Assembly (NCBI RefSeq): GCF_033095965.1
Contig: NZ_AP026801.1
Span: 558,001 to 622,000, forward strand
Source: Xylocopilactobacillus apis
GTDB lineage: Bacteria; Bacillota; Bacilli; Lactobacillales; Lactobacillaceae
DNA: 64,000 nucleotides
Direction: 5' to 3'
This document shows positions 9,681 to 18,055 of the stretch, in pieces. A program made the position numbers and the translations under genes. Within the stretch, counting starts at the first letter, position 1. Every line of letters begins with the position of its first letter. Under the pieces are notes generated by a model. It had not been told where the DNA came from. It was given only the letters and a program-made list of their open reading frames with translations, and made no database searches.

Positions 9681-9725
9681 ATTATATCAAACATTAATTT
9701 GTTGTGGCATGTTAACGATTGGTAA
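9681..9725 (+). other. possible short peptide frame behind an orphan ribosome binding site
   Basis: A strong AAAGGAG (9669-9675) sits 85 bases before the next gene's start, too far to serve it. The frame after it reads IISNINLLWHVNDW and stops at 9723-9725, but would need ATT or ATA initiation at 5-8 bases' spacing, or an internal TTG (9699) giving the 8-residue MLWHVNDW at poor spacing. Divergent short peptides next to Rgg genes are often signalling peptides, including leaderless 8-residue ones. Function here is speculative. Confidence 0.2.
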
Positions 9726-9760
9726 TTTGTTTTTAATGATATTTAGAGGGATATTTTATT

Positions 9761-11782
9761 TTGTTAAAGAAAATTTTAAAACTGGGTCTATTTGTGCTTT
9801 TGATGAGTATCATTTTCGGTATGTTTTTATATGATGTAGAACAATATTCGATCCGAAAGGTTAATAATTTTTTTGAATATACTAATAATTATTCTCCAAT
9901 TAAAACTTTTGGAAAAATATCTAATGTTGAAGAGAACAAGAAATTTACAAAAATTATTAAAGATGTTTCAAAGGAAAACAATTTATTTTTCTTAAAAAGA
10001 GTAGTAAATGAAAGTTATTCCATTAAGGAGGGAATTAATTTTTCTTTTTTACCGTTCGAAGAAATAACTTTATATACTCCAAATGTTAAAAAGAATAGGA
10101 AATATCAACCACCTCTAGGAATTTCCACGTTATCAATTGAAAGCATTGATAGTGATAAAGCGGTAAAAGAGCTTGAGGGACAATTTTTCTTAAAAACAAT
10201 GAATCGCAATAAATATAATAAAGCGATAAACGAAATTAGAGAAAGATTTAATGAAGAGTTTAAAACTAATTATTCTTTTAATGATTTTGCTGATTTTGAG
10301 AAAAAGCAAAGTTTTCAACTTGGAATTGATACTGACATGTATAACATAAAAGAATATTTGAAGATAGGAATAATCTTTTTATTTGTCATGTTAAGTTTTT
10401 GGGTTGTTTCGAGTCGAGTGAAAATTAAAATTTTAAGATCCAATGGCTATTCTTTAATATCGATCGCAAACAATTTAATTGGTAAGAGATTCTTTGGAAT
10501 TATTATAGTAATTCTAGCGTTAATTGAAATTTTTACTAGGATGAATAACCTTGGCTTTTTAAGTTCGATTTTTAAATTATTATTTGTAGTTTATCTTTGG
10601 ATAATTTTTATGCTGACACTAACTGTTAAGTTGAACAAGAAAAACGGGAAAACATCTTTATGGTTAAATAACGGAATCCCAATTGTTGTGAAAACAATTT
10701 TTCTAATCTTACTTGTAGTTGCAAGTCTTGATCTAACAAGTATTATCGTTACAGCCAGTGGACTTTCGTTGGAGAAAGAAGTTCCTCAAGAAATTCGTAA
10801 AGATAACTATTATGTTTATTTTCCAATAGTAGTGGGGAAGAATTCTTTAGAGTTTGAACACGATCATAATTATGAAAATAAAGGAAAGCCCGAGATTTAT
10901 CGATTTTTGAATAAAAAAGGCAGTCTGATCGTAAATATAAAAGGCTACGAATTTGAAGCAAATCAAATTTTCGGACGAGATATAAAGCTTAATCCTAATT
11001 ATCTAAAAAAATTTGCTCTTTATGATGTCAATGGAAATAGAGTTCAGATTAAGGAAAGTGAGAAAAAGAGGATTCTGTTAATTCCAGAAAGAATCAAAAA
11101 AAATCATAGCGAACTTGAAAAGATAAAAAAATATTATTATCAAGATCTCAAAAAGTTTGAAAATAAACAAACCAAAATTATTTATATCAAAGATAATCAG
11201 CCGATTTATACTTTTGTTCCAAAAAAACCATGGATTGATGATTACCCGATTTTAAATATTTTAACAACCAGTAATAGCAGTGAGTTTGAAAGAGAAAGTT
11301 TTAATGGAGATGAATATCCGCCGCTTAAAGTAAAAACTAAAGGATTATCAATGACCAAATTGAAAAGTTTAATCAAAAAAAACAATTTAAAAGACAATTT
11401 GCTTTCGTTTATTCCTTTTGAAAAGGCGGAAGTAACACTGATTAAACAGCTGTCAGGCTCTTTCACTTATCTAATTTCAAGCTTTATGCTGACATTTTTT
11501 TCATTCGTTATTGTTTGTGTTTTAACGACAATTTATTATTTTAATTCCAATGAACGGAAATTTCATTTACTTAGATTGAATGGCTATTCATTTTTTGGAA
11601 CTTATAATCAGGTTTTCTTTGGAATAATCGGTGAAATAGCTTTAGGAATATTATTGACAACAATAATGTCAAAGCTAAGTAAAGAACTTGTAATTAATAT
11701 GTTAGTGGCAATTTTATTAGATTTTTTAATTGTTTGTGTCACCTTGTTGATAATAGAAAAGAAAAATCAGGGAGGAATATGA
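9761..11782 (+). CDS. bacteriocin-associated integral membrane (putative immunity) protein, lactococcin-972 type
   Basis: 673 residues with TTG start and AGAGGG ten bases upstream. Layout: one N-terminal helix (7-25), a large extracellular region to about 195, four helices (about 200-330), a second large extracellular region (about 335-560), and three C-terminal helices. Both halves contain the cytoplasmic sequence LRxNGYS (ILRSNGYSLISIANN and LLRLNGYSFFGTYNQ), showing a duplicated FtsX/MacB-like permease plan. This size, topology and immediate coupling to a small ABC ATPase match the bacteriocin-associated seven-helix putative immunity family that accompanies lactococcin-972-like peptides. 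It overlaps the ATPase gene by four bases. No structural bacteriocin gene is visible upstream. Confidence 0.75.
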   Translation: MLKKILKLGLFVLLMSIIFGMFLYDVEQYSIRKVNNFFEYTNNYSPIKTFGKISNVEENKKFTKIIKDVSKENNLFFLKRVVNESYSIKEGINFSFLPFEEITLYTPNVKKNRKYQPPLGISTLSIESIDSDKAVKELEGQFFLKTMNRNKYNKAINEIRERFNEEFKTNYSFNDFADFEKKQSFQLGIDTDMYNIKEYLKIGIIFLFVMLSFWVVSSRVKIKILRSNGYSLISIANNLIGKRFFGIIIVILALIEIFTRMNNLGFLSSIFKLLFVVYLWIIFMLTLTVKLNKKNGKTSLWLNNGIPIVVKTIFLILLVVASLDLTSIIVTASGLSLEKEVPQEIRKDNYYVYFPIVVGKNSLEFEHDHNYENKGKPEIYRFLNKKGSLIVNIKGYEFEANQIFGRDIKLNPNYLKKFALYDVNGNRVQIKESEKKRILLIPERIKKNHSELEKIKKYYYQDLKKFENKQTKIIYIKDNQPIYTFVPKKPWIDDYPILNILTTSNSSEFERESFNGDEYPPLKVKTKGLSMTKLKSLIKKNNLKDNLLSFIPFEKAEVTLIKQLSGSFTYLISSFMLTFFSFVIVCVLTTIYYFNSNERKFHLLRLNGYSFFGTYNQVFFGIIGEIALGILLTTIMSKLSKELVINMLVAILLDFLIVCVTLLIIEKKNQGGI

Positions 11783-12420
11783 ATAATAGAATCGTTGTTA
11801 TGAGTGAGATGACTAAAAAAATTAAAAAAAGGTTGATTTTTTCGCTGGAGAGTTTAGAGGTGAACAGAGGAGATTTTGTTACGATAAAAGGAGCCAGCGG
11901 TTCGGGGAAAACAACATTTTTAAACGTAATTGGTATGAATGATCATCTTTCTTCAGGACGATATGAGTTTGAAGGAGTTAATGTAGAAAATATTTCACCG
12001 AAGGACAAGTTAAAAATTAAAAGAAATAAAATTTCTTTTGTATTTCAGGATTTTGGATTAATTGAAGAAGAGAATATCAATTTTAATCTAGAAGTTGCAT
12101 TGAGGTATACAAAGTTTAATAAAAAAGAAAAAACCGATCTAAAGATGAAAGCTCTGGAACAAGTTAAGTTAAATAAGAATTTAAAAACTTCGGTAAGCGC
12201 GCTGTCCGGTGGTGAAAAACAAAGAGTTGCATTAGCTAGAGTAATTTTGAAGCCATCGATAATGATTTTAGCAGATGAGCCAACTGGATCGCTGGATTCA
12301 AAGAACAAAGATATAGTTACGGAAATTTTGATGCAGCAAGCAGCGAACGGAAAAGCAGTAATTGTAGTAACTCATGATGAAACATTGGCAGCTAAAGGAA
12401 ATAAAACTTTAATTTTATAA
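11779..12420 (+). CDS. ABC transporter ATP-binding protein, bacteriocin export/immunity type
   Basis: 213 residues from the ATG at 11779, which overlaps the permease stop (ATGA) and has GGGAGG five bases upstream; an upstream in-frame ATG at 11734 inside the permease gene is less likely. Walker A is GASGSGKTT, the signature is LSGGEKQRVALAR, Walker B is MILADEPTGSLD and the H-loop is VTHDE. It belongs to the MacB/LolD/FtsE-like class that partners with FtsX-type permeases, here the 673-residue membrane protein. Codon use is very AT-rich compared with pepO, as is the whole two-gene unit, hinting at horizontal acquisition. A terminator follows at 12477-12508. Confidence 0.88.
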   Translation: MNNRIVVMSEMTKKIKKRLIFSLESLEVNRGDFVTIKGASGSGKTTFLNVIGMNDHLSSGRYEFEGVNVENISPKDKLKIKRNKISFVFQDFGLIEEENINFNLEVALRYTKFNKKEKTDLKMKALEQVKLNKNLKTSVSALSGGEKQRVALARVILKPSIMILADEPTGSLDSKNKDIVTEILMQQAANGKAVIVVTHDETLAAKGNKTLIL

Positions 12421-12476
12421 AAGTTTTATTTTGGCTGCAGCTTAAATAATACTTTTTTGTAATTTTTCGAATTCTA

Positions 12477-12508
12477 AAAGTCAGATCGAAATGGTCTGAC
12501 TTTTTTTT
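12477..12508 (+). terminator. intrinsic terminator of the bacteriocin-type ABC operon
   Basis: AGTCAGA (12479-12485) and TCTGACT (12495-12501) form the stem, flanked by A-rich and eight-T sequence. Confidence 0.82.
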
Positions 12509-12568
12509 GGAAATAAATTCCTTGTGATATAATTAAAAACCAATTTAACTATTTCAGGGGAATAAAAG

Positions 12569-13771
12569 ATGACCAAACAACCAACAGATAATCAGACAGA
12601 TCGAATTCTTCGTAATGATGTTACGAAGGGTACCTGGTTTTGTATTATTTTCGTTTTAATTATCTTTTTTGGATTTGGGTCAGTAATGGGAATTGGACCA
12701 ATGTTCAGTACAATTATGAAAACCGCCCATGAGTTATTATTAAACGTTGTGTTTTATATTATGGGGGTCGCTGTTTTAGCAGGTGCTGTATCCGCAGTTT
12801 TTTCAGAGTTTGGAGTTACTGCCTTATTAAATAGAGTCATATCACCGATCATGAAGCCTATTTTTGGCTTGCCAGGAGCAGCAGCTCTTGGGTTAATTGC
12901 CACGTTTTTCTCTGATAATCCAGCGATTGTTCCAATGTCAAAAGACCAAGCATTTGCGCGTTATTTTAAAAAGTATCAATGGGCAAGTTTGGTAAATTTC
13001 GGCACAACTTTTGGAATGGGAATTGTTATTGTCGGAGGGGTCTTAGGAATAAACTCTGGTAAGTATAGTTTTAGTCTTTTAATTGGATTTATCTGTGCTT
13101 TTATTGGCGGTATTTTTAGTACCCGATTATTAATGCACTTTACCAAGAAAATGTATGGTCCTGATGCACCAGTTGATCCTGAAATCTTGAGTAACGATGG
13201 AAATAATAGTGAAATTCCGGCTGGAAAAAGAGTTATTAGAACAGGCAATCCTTTTCAACGCGGCCTAAATGCGACATTTGACGGTGGTAAAGCTGGAGTT
13301 GAATTAGGAATGGCATTGATTCCGGGAGTTATTGTATTTTGTACATTTGTGATGATGTTAACCAACGGTCCAAGCATTGTTCATGGTCACGAGGTCTATC
13401 TAGGTAAAGCTTATGAAGGAGTAGGACTTCTACCATGGATCGGTAAAAAGCTGTCGTTTATTTTAAATCCATTATTTGGTTTTAATCATAATGAAGTGAT
13501 TGGTTTGCCTTTAACTTCTTTAGGAGCAGTTGGTGCATCTCTAGCAGGGGCAACTTCACTTGCTGCTAATGGCTTAATGACAGGACATGATATGGCCGTA
13601 TATATTGCAATGGGATATTGCTGGTGCGGCTTCTTTTCAACGACACCGAGCATTACTGATTCGATGAATTTGCGAGATATCACCACTAAAGCAATGGGGA
13701 CCCAATTTCTAGGTGGTATTATTGCAGGAGTTGTGGCAAACTATCTCTGGTTATTAATTCAATTATTTTAG
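12569..13771 (+). CDS. nucleoside-recognition (Gate) domain membrane protein
   Basis: 400 residues, strongly hydrophobic with roughly nine or ten helices. It contains a SpmA/SpmB-like Gate region (MGVAVLAGAVSAVFSEFGVTALLNRVISPIMKPIFGLPGAAALGLIATFFSDNP is the conserved core, residues about 65-120) and a second copy-like region near 300-390 (LTSLGAVGASLAGATSLAANG, IAMGYCWCGFFSTTPS). Proteins of this type are presumed transporters, but substrate and direction are unknown. CAGGGG precedes the ATG. The next gene (secreted C39-like protein) starts 16 bp downstream with no terminator between, so they may be co-transcribed, though no functional link is obvious. Confidence 0.65.
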   Translation: MTKQPTDNQTDRILRNDVTKGTWFCIIFVLIIFFGFGSVMGIGPMFSTIMKTAHELLLNVVFYIMGVAVLAGAVSAVFSEFGVTALLNRVISPIMKPIFGLPGAAALGLIATFFSDNPAIVPMSKDQAFARYFKKYQWASLVNFGTTFGMGIVIVGGVLGINSGKYSFSLLIGFICAFIGGIFSTRLLMHFTKKMYGPDAPVDPEILSNDGNNSEIPAGKRVIRTGNPFQRGLNATFDGGKAGVELGMALIPGVIVFCTFVMMLTNGPSIVHGHEVYLGKAYEGVGLLPWIGKKLSFILNPLFGFNHNEVIGLPLTSLGAVGASLAGATSLAANGLMTGHDMAVYIAMGYCWCGFFSTTPSITDSMNLRDITTKAMGTQFLGGIIAGVVANYLWLLIQLF

Positions 13772-13787
13772 AAACGTAGGAAAGATT

Positions 13788-15050
13788 TTGAGAAAAAAAT
13801 TAAAGATATTTTTATTGCCTTTATTGGCGTTAATTTGTTTTTTACCGTCAATGAAAGTTCATGCTGCTGAAGCAACGCCAGAAGTATTTGTCGGACAAGT
13901 AAATTATCTTTCAGGGTATGGAATTAGAGTTTATGAAATTACTGGTGATCAAGTTACGCCTACCAGCAAAACGCTCTCTGATAAATCACTGTGGCAGGTG
14001 TTTAAATCGCAAGAAATTAATGGTAATCGTTATTATAATCTTGGTGGCAATCAGTGGGTGGAAGCAAAATATCTGGTGAATTATATCGGCAAGGTATTTT
14101 ATGTGCCGGGATATTCAATTAGAGTTTATCAAATTGATGGAAGTAAAGTTACACCGACAAGTAAAGTATTGCCGGATGGAAGCAAGTGGAAAGTTTTTAA
14201 ATCTTCGACAGTGAATGGCGAGAAATATTATAACCTTGGTGGTAATCAATGGGTTCAAAGTAAGTACATCGGAGATAATTTTATTCCAAGCTGGGATGGA
14301 AAGTCTTCTTTAACAGTAAATTATGAACCTAATTATGGAATTGCCGTTTATCGTCAGCCATCTGCTTCTGCTAGAGTTGTTAATCATTTACCAAATGCTT
14401 CAAGATGGAAAATTGTTGGTCAAAGAATGGTCGGTGCTAAGAAATGGTATGCTGTCGGCAATGATCAATGGGTGAATGGTGACTATGCTGTTGTCGGCCA
14501 AATTAAAGATCAAGTTGTTTTAGGCGTATCATACATTAGTCAAGAAGCAGCGGGAGCTCCAATGGGATGTGAAGCTGCTAGTGCTTTAGAAGCTCTTCAC
14601 TATAAAGGAAATGCGACAAGTTATAATTTAAGACAATTTCTTAATACAATGCCAATAGCCAAGAATGGTAATCCGTATCAAGGATTTGGCGGAACGCCTT
14701 ATCAAGTTGTAGGTGGGATTTATCAGTCAATTTTTCCAAGTGCATTTACTCCGTGGGTTCGTAAATTTGGTCATGCCAGCAATTTAAGCGGGAGTAATTT
14801 AGACGGAATTATTGGTCATCTGCAAGCAGGCAATCCCGTTGTTACGTGGGTAACGCTTAATTATCAGCCAGCTCAGTGGGGATCTTACAACTGGGGTAAA
14901 GGAGTTAATAATGCTCATGTGGTAACCGTTGATGGTTATAATGCTAATTCACTTCATATTGTTGATCCAGAAAATGGTGTTTATTGGATTAGTAAAGCCA
15001 AATTCAATACAGTGTTTAACTATATGAAATTTGCGGTAGCAATATATTAA
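13788..15050 (+). CDS. secreted C39-like cysteine peptidase with three SLAP-like wall-binding repeats
   Basis: 420 residues, TTG start with AGGAAAG upstream. A signal peptide (residues 1-26, cleaved after KVHA) is followed by three repeats of about 60 residues (30-90, 95-155, 165-225), each built as GYGIRVY...W.VFKS...YYNLGGNQWV, resembling the SLAP/S-layer wall-binding module of lactobacilli. The C-terminal domain (about 240-420) has the peptidase C39-like layout: YISQEAAGAPMGCEAASALEAL with candidate nucleophile Cys, NPVVTWVTL, and NAHVVTVDGYN with candidate His. It is probably a wall-attached peptidase or amidase-like enzyme; substrate unknown. The same repeats end the CAP protein at 57264-58835. 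Confidence 0.82.
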   Translation: MRKKLKIFLLPLLALICFLPSMKVHAAEATPEVFVGQVNYLSGYGIRVYEITGDQVTPTSKTLSDKSLWQVFKSQEINGNRYYNLGGNQWVEAKYLVNYIGKVFYVPGYSIRVYQIDGSKVTPTSKVLPDGSKWKVFKSSTVNGEKYYNLGGNQWVQSKYIGDNFIPSWDGKSSLTVNYEPNYGIAVYRQPSASARVVNHLPNASRWKIVGQRMVGAKKWYAVGNDQWVNGDYAVVGQIKDQVVLGVSYISQEAAGAPMGCEAASALEALHYKGNATSYNLRQFLNTMPIAKNGNPYQGFGGTPYQVVGGIYQSIFPSAFTPWVRKFGHASNLSGSNLDGIIGHLQAGNPVVTWVTLNYQPAQWGSYNWGKGVNNAHVVTVDGYNANSLHIVDPENGVYWISKAKFNTVFNYMKFAVAIY

Positions 15051-15076
15051 AAAATCGACTTTTGAGTCGATTTTTT
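15051..15076. terminator. bidirectional terminator
   Basis: AAAATCGACT-TTTG-AGTCGATTTT with flanking A and T runs. It serves the C39-like gene and the convergent ArsC/Spx-like gene. Confidence 0.9.
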
Positions 15077-15437
15077 AATTATTTATAAGCGCGTTTTGCC
15101 ACTCAGATTCTTTAAATCCAACTAAAACAAAATCATCGCCTATTACTAGTGGACGTTTAACAAGCATGCCATCAGTAGCTAGGATTGATAAAAGTTCGTC
15201 TTCGCTTGCGGTACCAATTTTTTCTTTTAAATTTTGTTCACGGTATAGCTGACCAGAAGTATTGAAAAATCTTTTTAAAGGATAATCTGATTTGTGATAC
15301 CAAGTTTCTAACTCTTCTTTGGTTGGATTCTCCGTTTTGATATTTCTTGATTGATACTTAATCTGGTTGTCATTTAACCATTTCAAAGCCTTCTTGCAAG
15401 TACTGCAGGGAGGATATTGCAAAACTAGTATTTCCAT
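15075..15437 (-). CDS. ArsC/Spx/MgsR family thioredoxin-fold protein
   Basis: 120 residues, the normal length for this family. The N-terminus reads MEILVLQYPPCSTCKKALKWL: a thioredoxin-like strand followed by a CxxC redox motif. YKSRNIKTENPT-type and ATDGMLVKRPLVIGDDFVLVGFKE regions match the ArsC-like fold, the latter holding the conserved RPL motif. Members include arsenate reductases and Spx-type RNA-polymerase-binding regulators. No ars genes are nearby and the C-terminal motifs do not settle the choice, so the role is left open. Ends at the shared terminator. Confidence 0.85.
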   Translation of the reverse strand: MEILVLQYPPCSTCKKALKWLNDNQIKYQSRNIKTENPTKEELETWYHKSDYPLKRFFNTSGQLYREQNLKEKIGTASEDELLSILATDGMLVKRPLVIGDDFVLVGFKESEWQNALINN

Positions 15438-15510
15438 TGTGTCACCTCGTACGTTAGATTATACCTTACTTTAATTTATAAAATGATTTTCATTTTAAGA
15501 AACACAAAAA

Positions 15511-15541
15511 TTGTAGCACATAGTAACACTATGTGCTACAA
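15511..15541 (+). promoter_or_regulatory. 31-bp perfect palindromic operator of dinJ-yafQ
   Basis: Arms TTGTAGCACATAGT and ACTATGTGCTACAA match perfectly around an AAC centre. The right arm runs into a -10-like TACAAT (15537-15542), and the antitoxin ATG with AGGAGG follows 21 bp later. Toxin-antitoxin complexes of the RelB/DinJ type repress their own promoter at such palindromes. Confidence 0.85.
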
Positions 15542-15562
15542 TAACTACAGGAGGATGATTAA

Positions 15563-15820
15563 ATGACTAAATATTCCGCAGTAAATGCTCGTGTAGATGA
15601 AAAAACAAAAAAAGAAGCTGAAAAAATCTTTTCCGACTTGGGATTGAATAGAACTACCGCGATTAATTTATTTTATAAACAAGTAATTTTGAAACACGGT
15701 TTGCCATTTGACCTAAAAATCGAAGAACCTAACGCGAGACTAAAAGAAGCTATTAATAATGAGAAGGATGATCTGAGTTTTGATAGCGCTAAAGAGGCTT
15801 GGAAATATTTGAATGACTGA
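15563..15820 (+). CDS. dinJ: RelB/DinJ-family antitoxin
   Basis: 85 residues. The N-terminal ribbon-helix-helix ([40 protein letters not shown]) is characteristic of DinJ, with a Lys/Glu-rich C-terminal tail ([15 protein letters not shown]) that should bind the toxin. RBS AGGAGG. Overlaps the yafQ-like toxin gene by eight bases, the usual coupling for type II systems. Autorepression through the 31-bp palindrome just upstream is likely. Confidence 0.92.
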
Positions 15821-16091
15821 TTTTAATGTTAAGTTTTCTTCTAATTTTAAACGTAATTATCGAAAAATTATTTCTGGGGGAAGATATAAAAAAGAGGATT
15901 TTTTGGTAATTTTTAATATTTTAACTAAAGGTTCCAAAATTCCAGAAAAATATTTTGATCATCAGCTTGTTAATAGAAAACCAGATAGTGAACTTCATAT
16001 TAAACCTGATTGGTTATTAATTTATAAGTATGTTGATGAAAATACAATTAGATTTATTGATACTGGAACACATTCCGATCTTTTTGATTAA
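15813..16091 (+). CDS. yafQ: YafQ-family mRNA interferase toxin
   Basis: 92 residues, RelE/ParE superfamily. Conserved regions are [12 protein letters not shown] near the N-terminus, [24 protein letters not shown] (with the substrate-binding His/Asp), and the C-terminal TGTHSDLFD that holds the catalytic His of YafQ-type ribonucleases. The toxin cleaves mRNA on the ribosome and is neutralised by DinJ. All expected key residues are present, so the module looks active. Confidence 0.92.
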
Positions 16092-16106
16092 CATAAATTT
16101 CTGTTT

Positions 16107-16257
16107 AAGAGGCTGTGACATAAGTCACAAAAATCGATCAGACGTGCAATTATAGTCTGAGTTTAAACAAAAGCGCTGATGAAAAACGAGATCAAGAACG
16201 ATTTCGATTTCATCAGCGTTATTTTAGTTTTGAGAGGCAGTTATGTCATAGCCTCTT
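16107..16257. repeat. MITE-like inverted-repeat element
   Basis: About 150 bp bounded by imperfect terminal inverted repeats AAGAGGCTGTGACATAA (16107-16123) and TTATGTCATAGCCTCTT (16241-16257). Inside lies a second inverted repeat, CGCTGATGAAA (16174-16184) and TTTCATCAGCG (16208-16218). No open frame. The right end doubles as a T-tailed terminator for YafQ transcripts. The organisation fits a miniature transposable element or a mobile terminator; no target-site duplication was confirmed. Confidence 0.6.
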
Positions 16258-16259
16258 TT

Positions 16260-16877
16260 TTAATGCTTAAAATTCTGGTAATAAAAAATTGCCAGTTGGG
16301 TGCGATCACGGAGTTTTAACTTTTCAAGGAGTTGACTGATATAGTTACGAACCGTACCTGAACTTAAAAATGTTTGTTCAGCAATTTCTTTGTTGTTAAG
16401 TCCTTGAGCTACAAGCGTTAATATTTCTTGTTCTCGCTGAGTTAGTTCAATTTTGGGAGTGGATTTAGAATATGAGCTTTTCAGCTTTTCCATAATTTCA
16501 GGACTAAAAACTGTTTGGTTGGCAGCAGCGGTGCGAATAGCTGGAATAATTGCTGCTAGATTTTGCTTAATCAAATAACCTTTAACACCTAACTGCATGG
16601 ATTTTTCGATATATTCGTCATCGGAAAAAGTCGTCAAAAGGAGAATTTTAGCAGTAGGGTCAGATTCAAGAATTTGCTTAGCGGAATTAAGACCTGACGA
16701 TTCCCCAAGTCGAATATCGAGGAGTATGACGTCCGGATGAAACTGACGATAATAATTCATGGCATCACTTGCTTGATGACCGCTTGCCACAACTTTAAGA
16801 TCATTTTCGGCATTAATAATTGTGGTTAGTGCTTGAGTAACCAAATGGTCATCATCAACTAAAACTATTTTCAGCAT
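16260..16877 (-). CDS. NarL/LuxR-family response regulator
   Basis: 205 residues. Receiver domain: IVLVDDDHLVTQAL with the acidic pocket, DVILLDIRL with the phospho-acceptor Asp (about residue 55), LLLTTFSDDEY with Thr, and GYLIKQ with Lys. C-terminal LuxR helix-turn-helix: LTQREQEILTLVAQGLNNKEIAEQTFLSSGTVRNYISQLLEKL. Its gene overlaps the end of the histidine kinase gene by 23 bases. The pair is divergent from an ABC exporter operon and should control it, as LnrJK/YfiJK does for LnrLMN (established arrangement, applied here by inference). Confidence 0.93.
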   Translation of the reverse strand: MLKIVLVDDDHLVTQALTTIINAENDLKVVASGHQASDAMNYYRQFHPDVILLDIRLGESSGLNSAKQILESDPTAKILLLTTFSDDEYIEKSMQLGVKGYLIKQNLAAIIPAIRTAAANQTVFSPEIMEKLKSSYSKSTPKIELTQREQEILTLVAQGLNNKEIAEQTFLSSGTVRNYISQLLEKLKLRDRTQLAIFYYQNFKH

Positions 16878-17994
16878 TTTGATCCTTTCTAGGGAGAATT
16901 AAAGTTATAATAAATCCTTCACTGCTTTGATGTAAATGAAGCTGACCGCTAATTTCTTCAGCCCGCTGCTTCATACTTGTTAATCCCATCCCTTGAGAAA
17001 AACCATTTTCTTGCGTCCCATTGTCTTTAATTTGAACTTGGTAAAATGCAGGTAATTCTCGAAATATTACTATCACTTTTGAGGCATCAGAATGTTTAAT
17101 TACATTAGTTAAAGCCTCTTTAATCGTCATTACGATAACTTGGCTTTTTTCATCGGGAAGATTTTGAAAAATTTCACCTTCAACTTCAAGAGTACAAAAA
17201 GTAAAATTAGCTAATATCGGTTTTAACGCTTGAGTTAAAGTTAAAGACTTTTCTTGGATTCCCTGCACACTATTTCTAATACTATTCATCGCCTGATTGA
17301 TAGTTGTATTTAGTTCGGTAAGAGGTCTTTCTATTTTTGAATCGTGATTCACGATTTGAATCGCTCCCAGCTGAATAATACTACTGGATAACAAATGACC
17401 GACATTATCATGAATATCACGGGCGATCCGATTTCGTTCTTGAGCTACTTGCAGTTTTAGTTTTGTTTGTCCGTTTAATTTTAATAGTAAATTTTGTTCC
17501 TGTAGTTTAGCAAGCTGTTCAAAACTATCATCTTGCAGCGTATATACTTTTTGCTGTATTTTAAATAAATCTCGATCTTGCTGTGAAAAATAAATTGCTA
17601 ATAAACAACCCAAAGCCACTAAAATTTTAAGCCAATTTAATGAAATCAAAAGCGGAATTACTAGAGGAATTAAAATAATTGGTTTTCTTTTTAAAAGTAA
17701 GACTCTCGTAATTATTGGTAAACAATAAATGAAAGTTGAGTCAAAACACGCTAGTATTGATAGAAATATTGTGACAAAAAGAGATCCCGGTAATTTAGGT
17801 TCGAAAAGGGTTAGATTAAGACTAATGATGCTTATTAAAAAGACCCTAATCATTAAAGGATTAAAACCTTTAATGGCCATTAAAATTAAACTACCAGCAG
17901 CTAAAAAGCCAATTTCTAGATAAAAATGTGTTTTTAATTTCATATTTTGAATCCATTTCATGACATTTGTCACATAATTTTGGCCTAAAGTCAC
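16855..17994 (-). CDS. NarL-type sensor histidine kinase (HPK7)
   Basis: Up to 379 residues. About five or six membrane helices occupy residues 25-140 with almost no extracellular loop, so it probably senses an in-membrane signal such as a membrane-active compound. A coiled linker leads to the HisKA_3 motif ERNRIARDIHDNVGHLL (phospho-His near 195) and a HATPase domain with IKEALTNVIKHSDASK (N box) and MGLTSMKQRAEEISG (G box). The start is uncertain: GTG at 17994, ATG at 17961 and ATG at 17943 are all in frame and none has a good ribosome site. Confidence 0.9.
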   Translation of the reverse strand: MTLGQNYVTNVMKWIQNMKLKTHFYLEIGFLAAGSLILMAIKGFNPLMIRVFLISIISLNLTLFEPKLPGSLFVTIFLSILACFDSTFIYCLPIITRVLLLKRKPIILIPLVIPLLISLNWLKILVALGCLLAIYFSQQDRDLFKIQQKVYTLQDDSFEQLAKLQEQNLLLKLNGQTKLKLQVAQERNRIARDIHDNVGHLLSSSIIQLGAIQIVNHDSKIERPLTELNTTINQAMNSIRNSVQGIQEKSLTLTQALKPILANFTFCTLEVEGEIFQNLPDEKSQVIVMTIKEALTNVIKHSDASKVIVIFRELPAFYQVQIKDNGTQENGFSQGMGLTSMKQRAEEISGQLHLHQSSEGFIITLILPRKDQNAENSFS

Positions 17995-18055
17995 TGGGCA
18001 TCATGTCAACAAATTTATATAGTAGAGGATATCAGATCAAGATGAGGAGTTCAAA

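Noticed and set aside
9709-9834. ATG frame of about 41 codons (MLTIGNLFLMIFRG...) before the bacteriocin-type membrane protein
   Set aside because: No ribosome site, overlaps the next gene's start in another frame, and lacks a signal or mature bacteriocin pattern.
11734-11778. Upstream ATG extending the bacteriocin-type ATPase by 15 residues
   Set aside because: Lies within the permease gene with no ribosome site; the ATG at 11779 has GGGAGG and the ATGA overlap.
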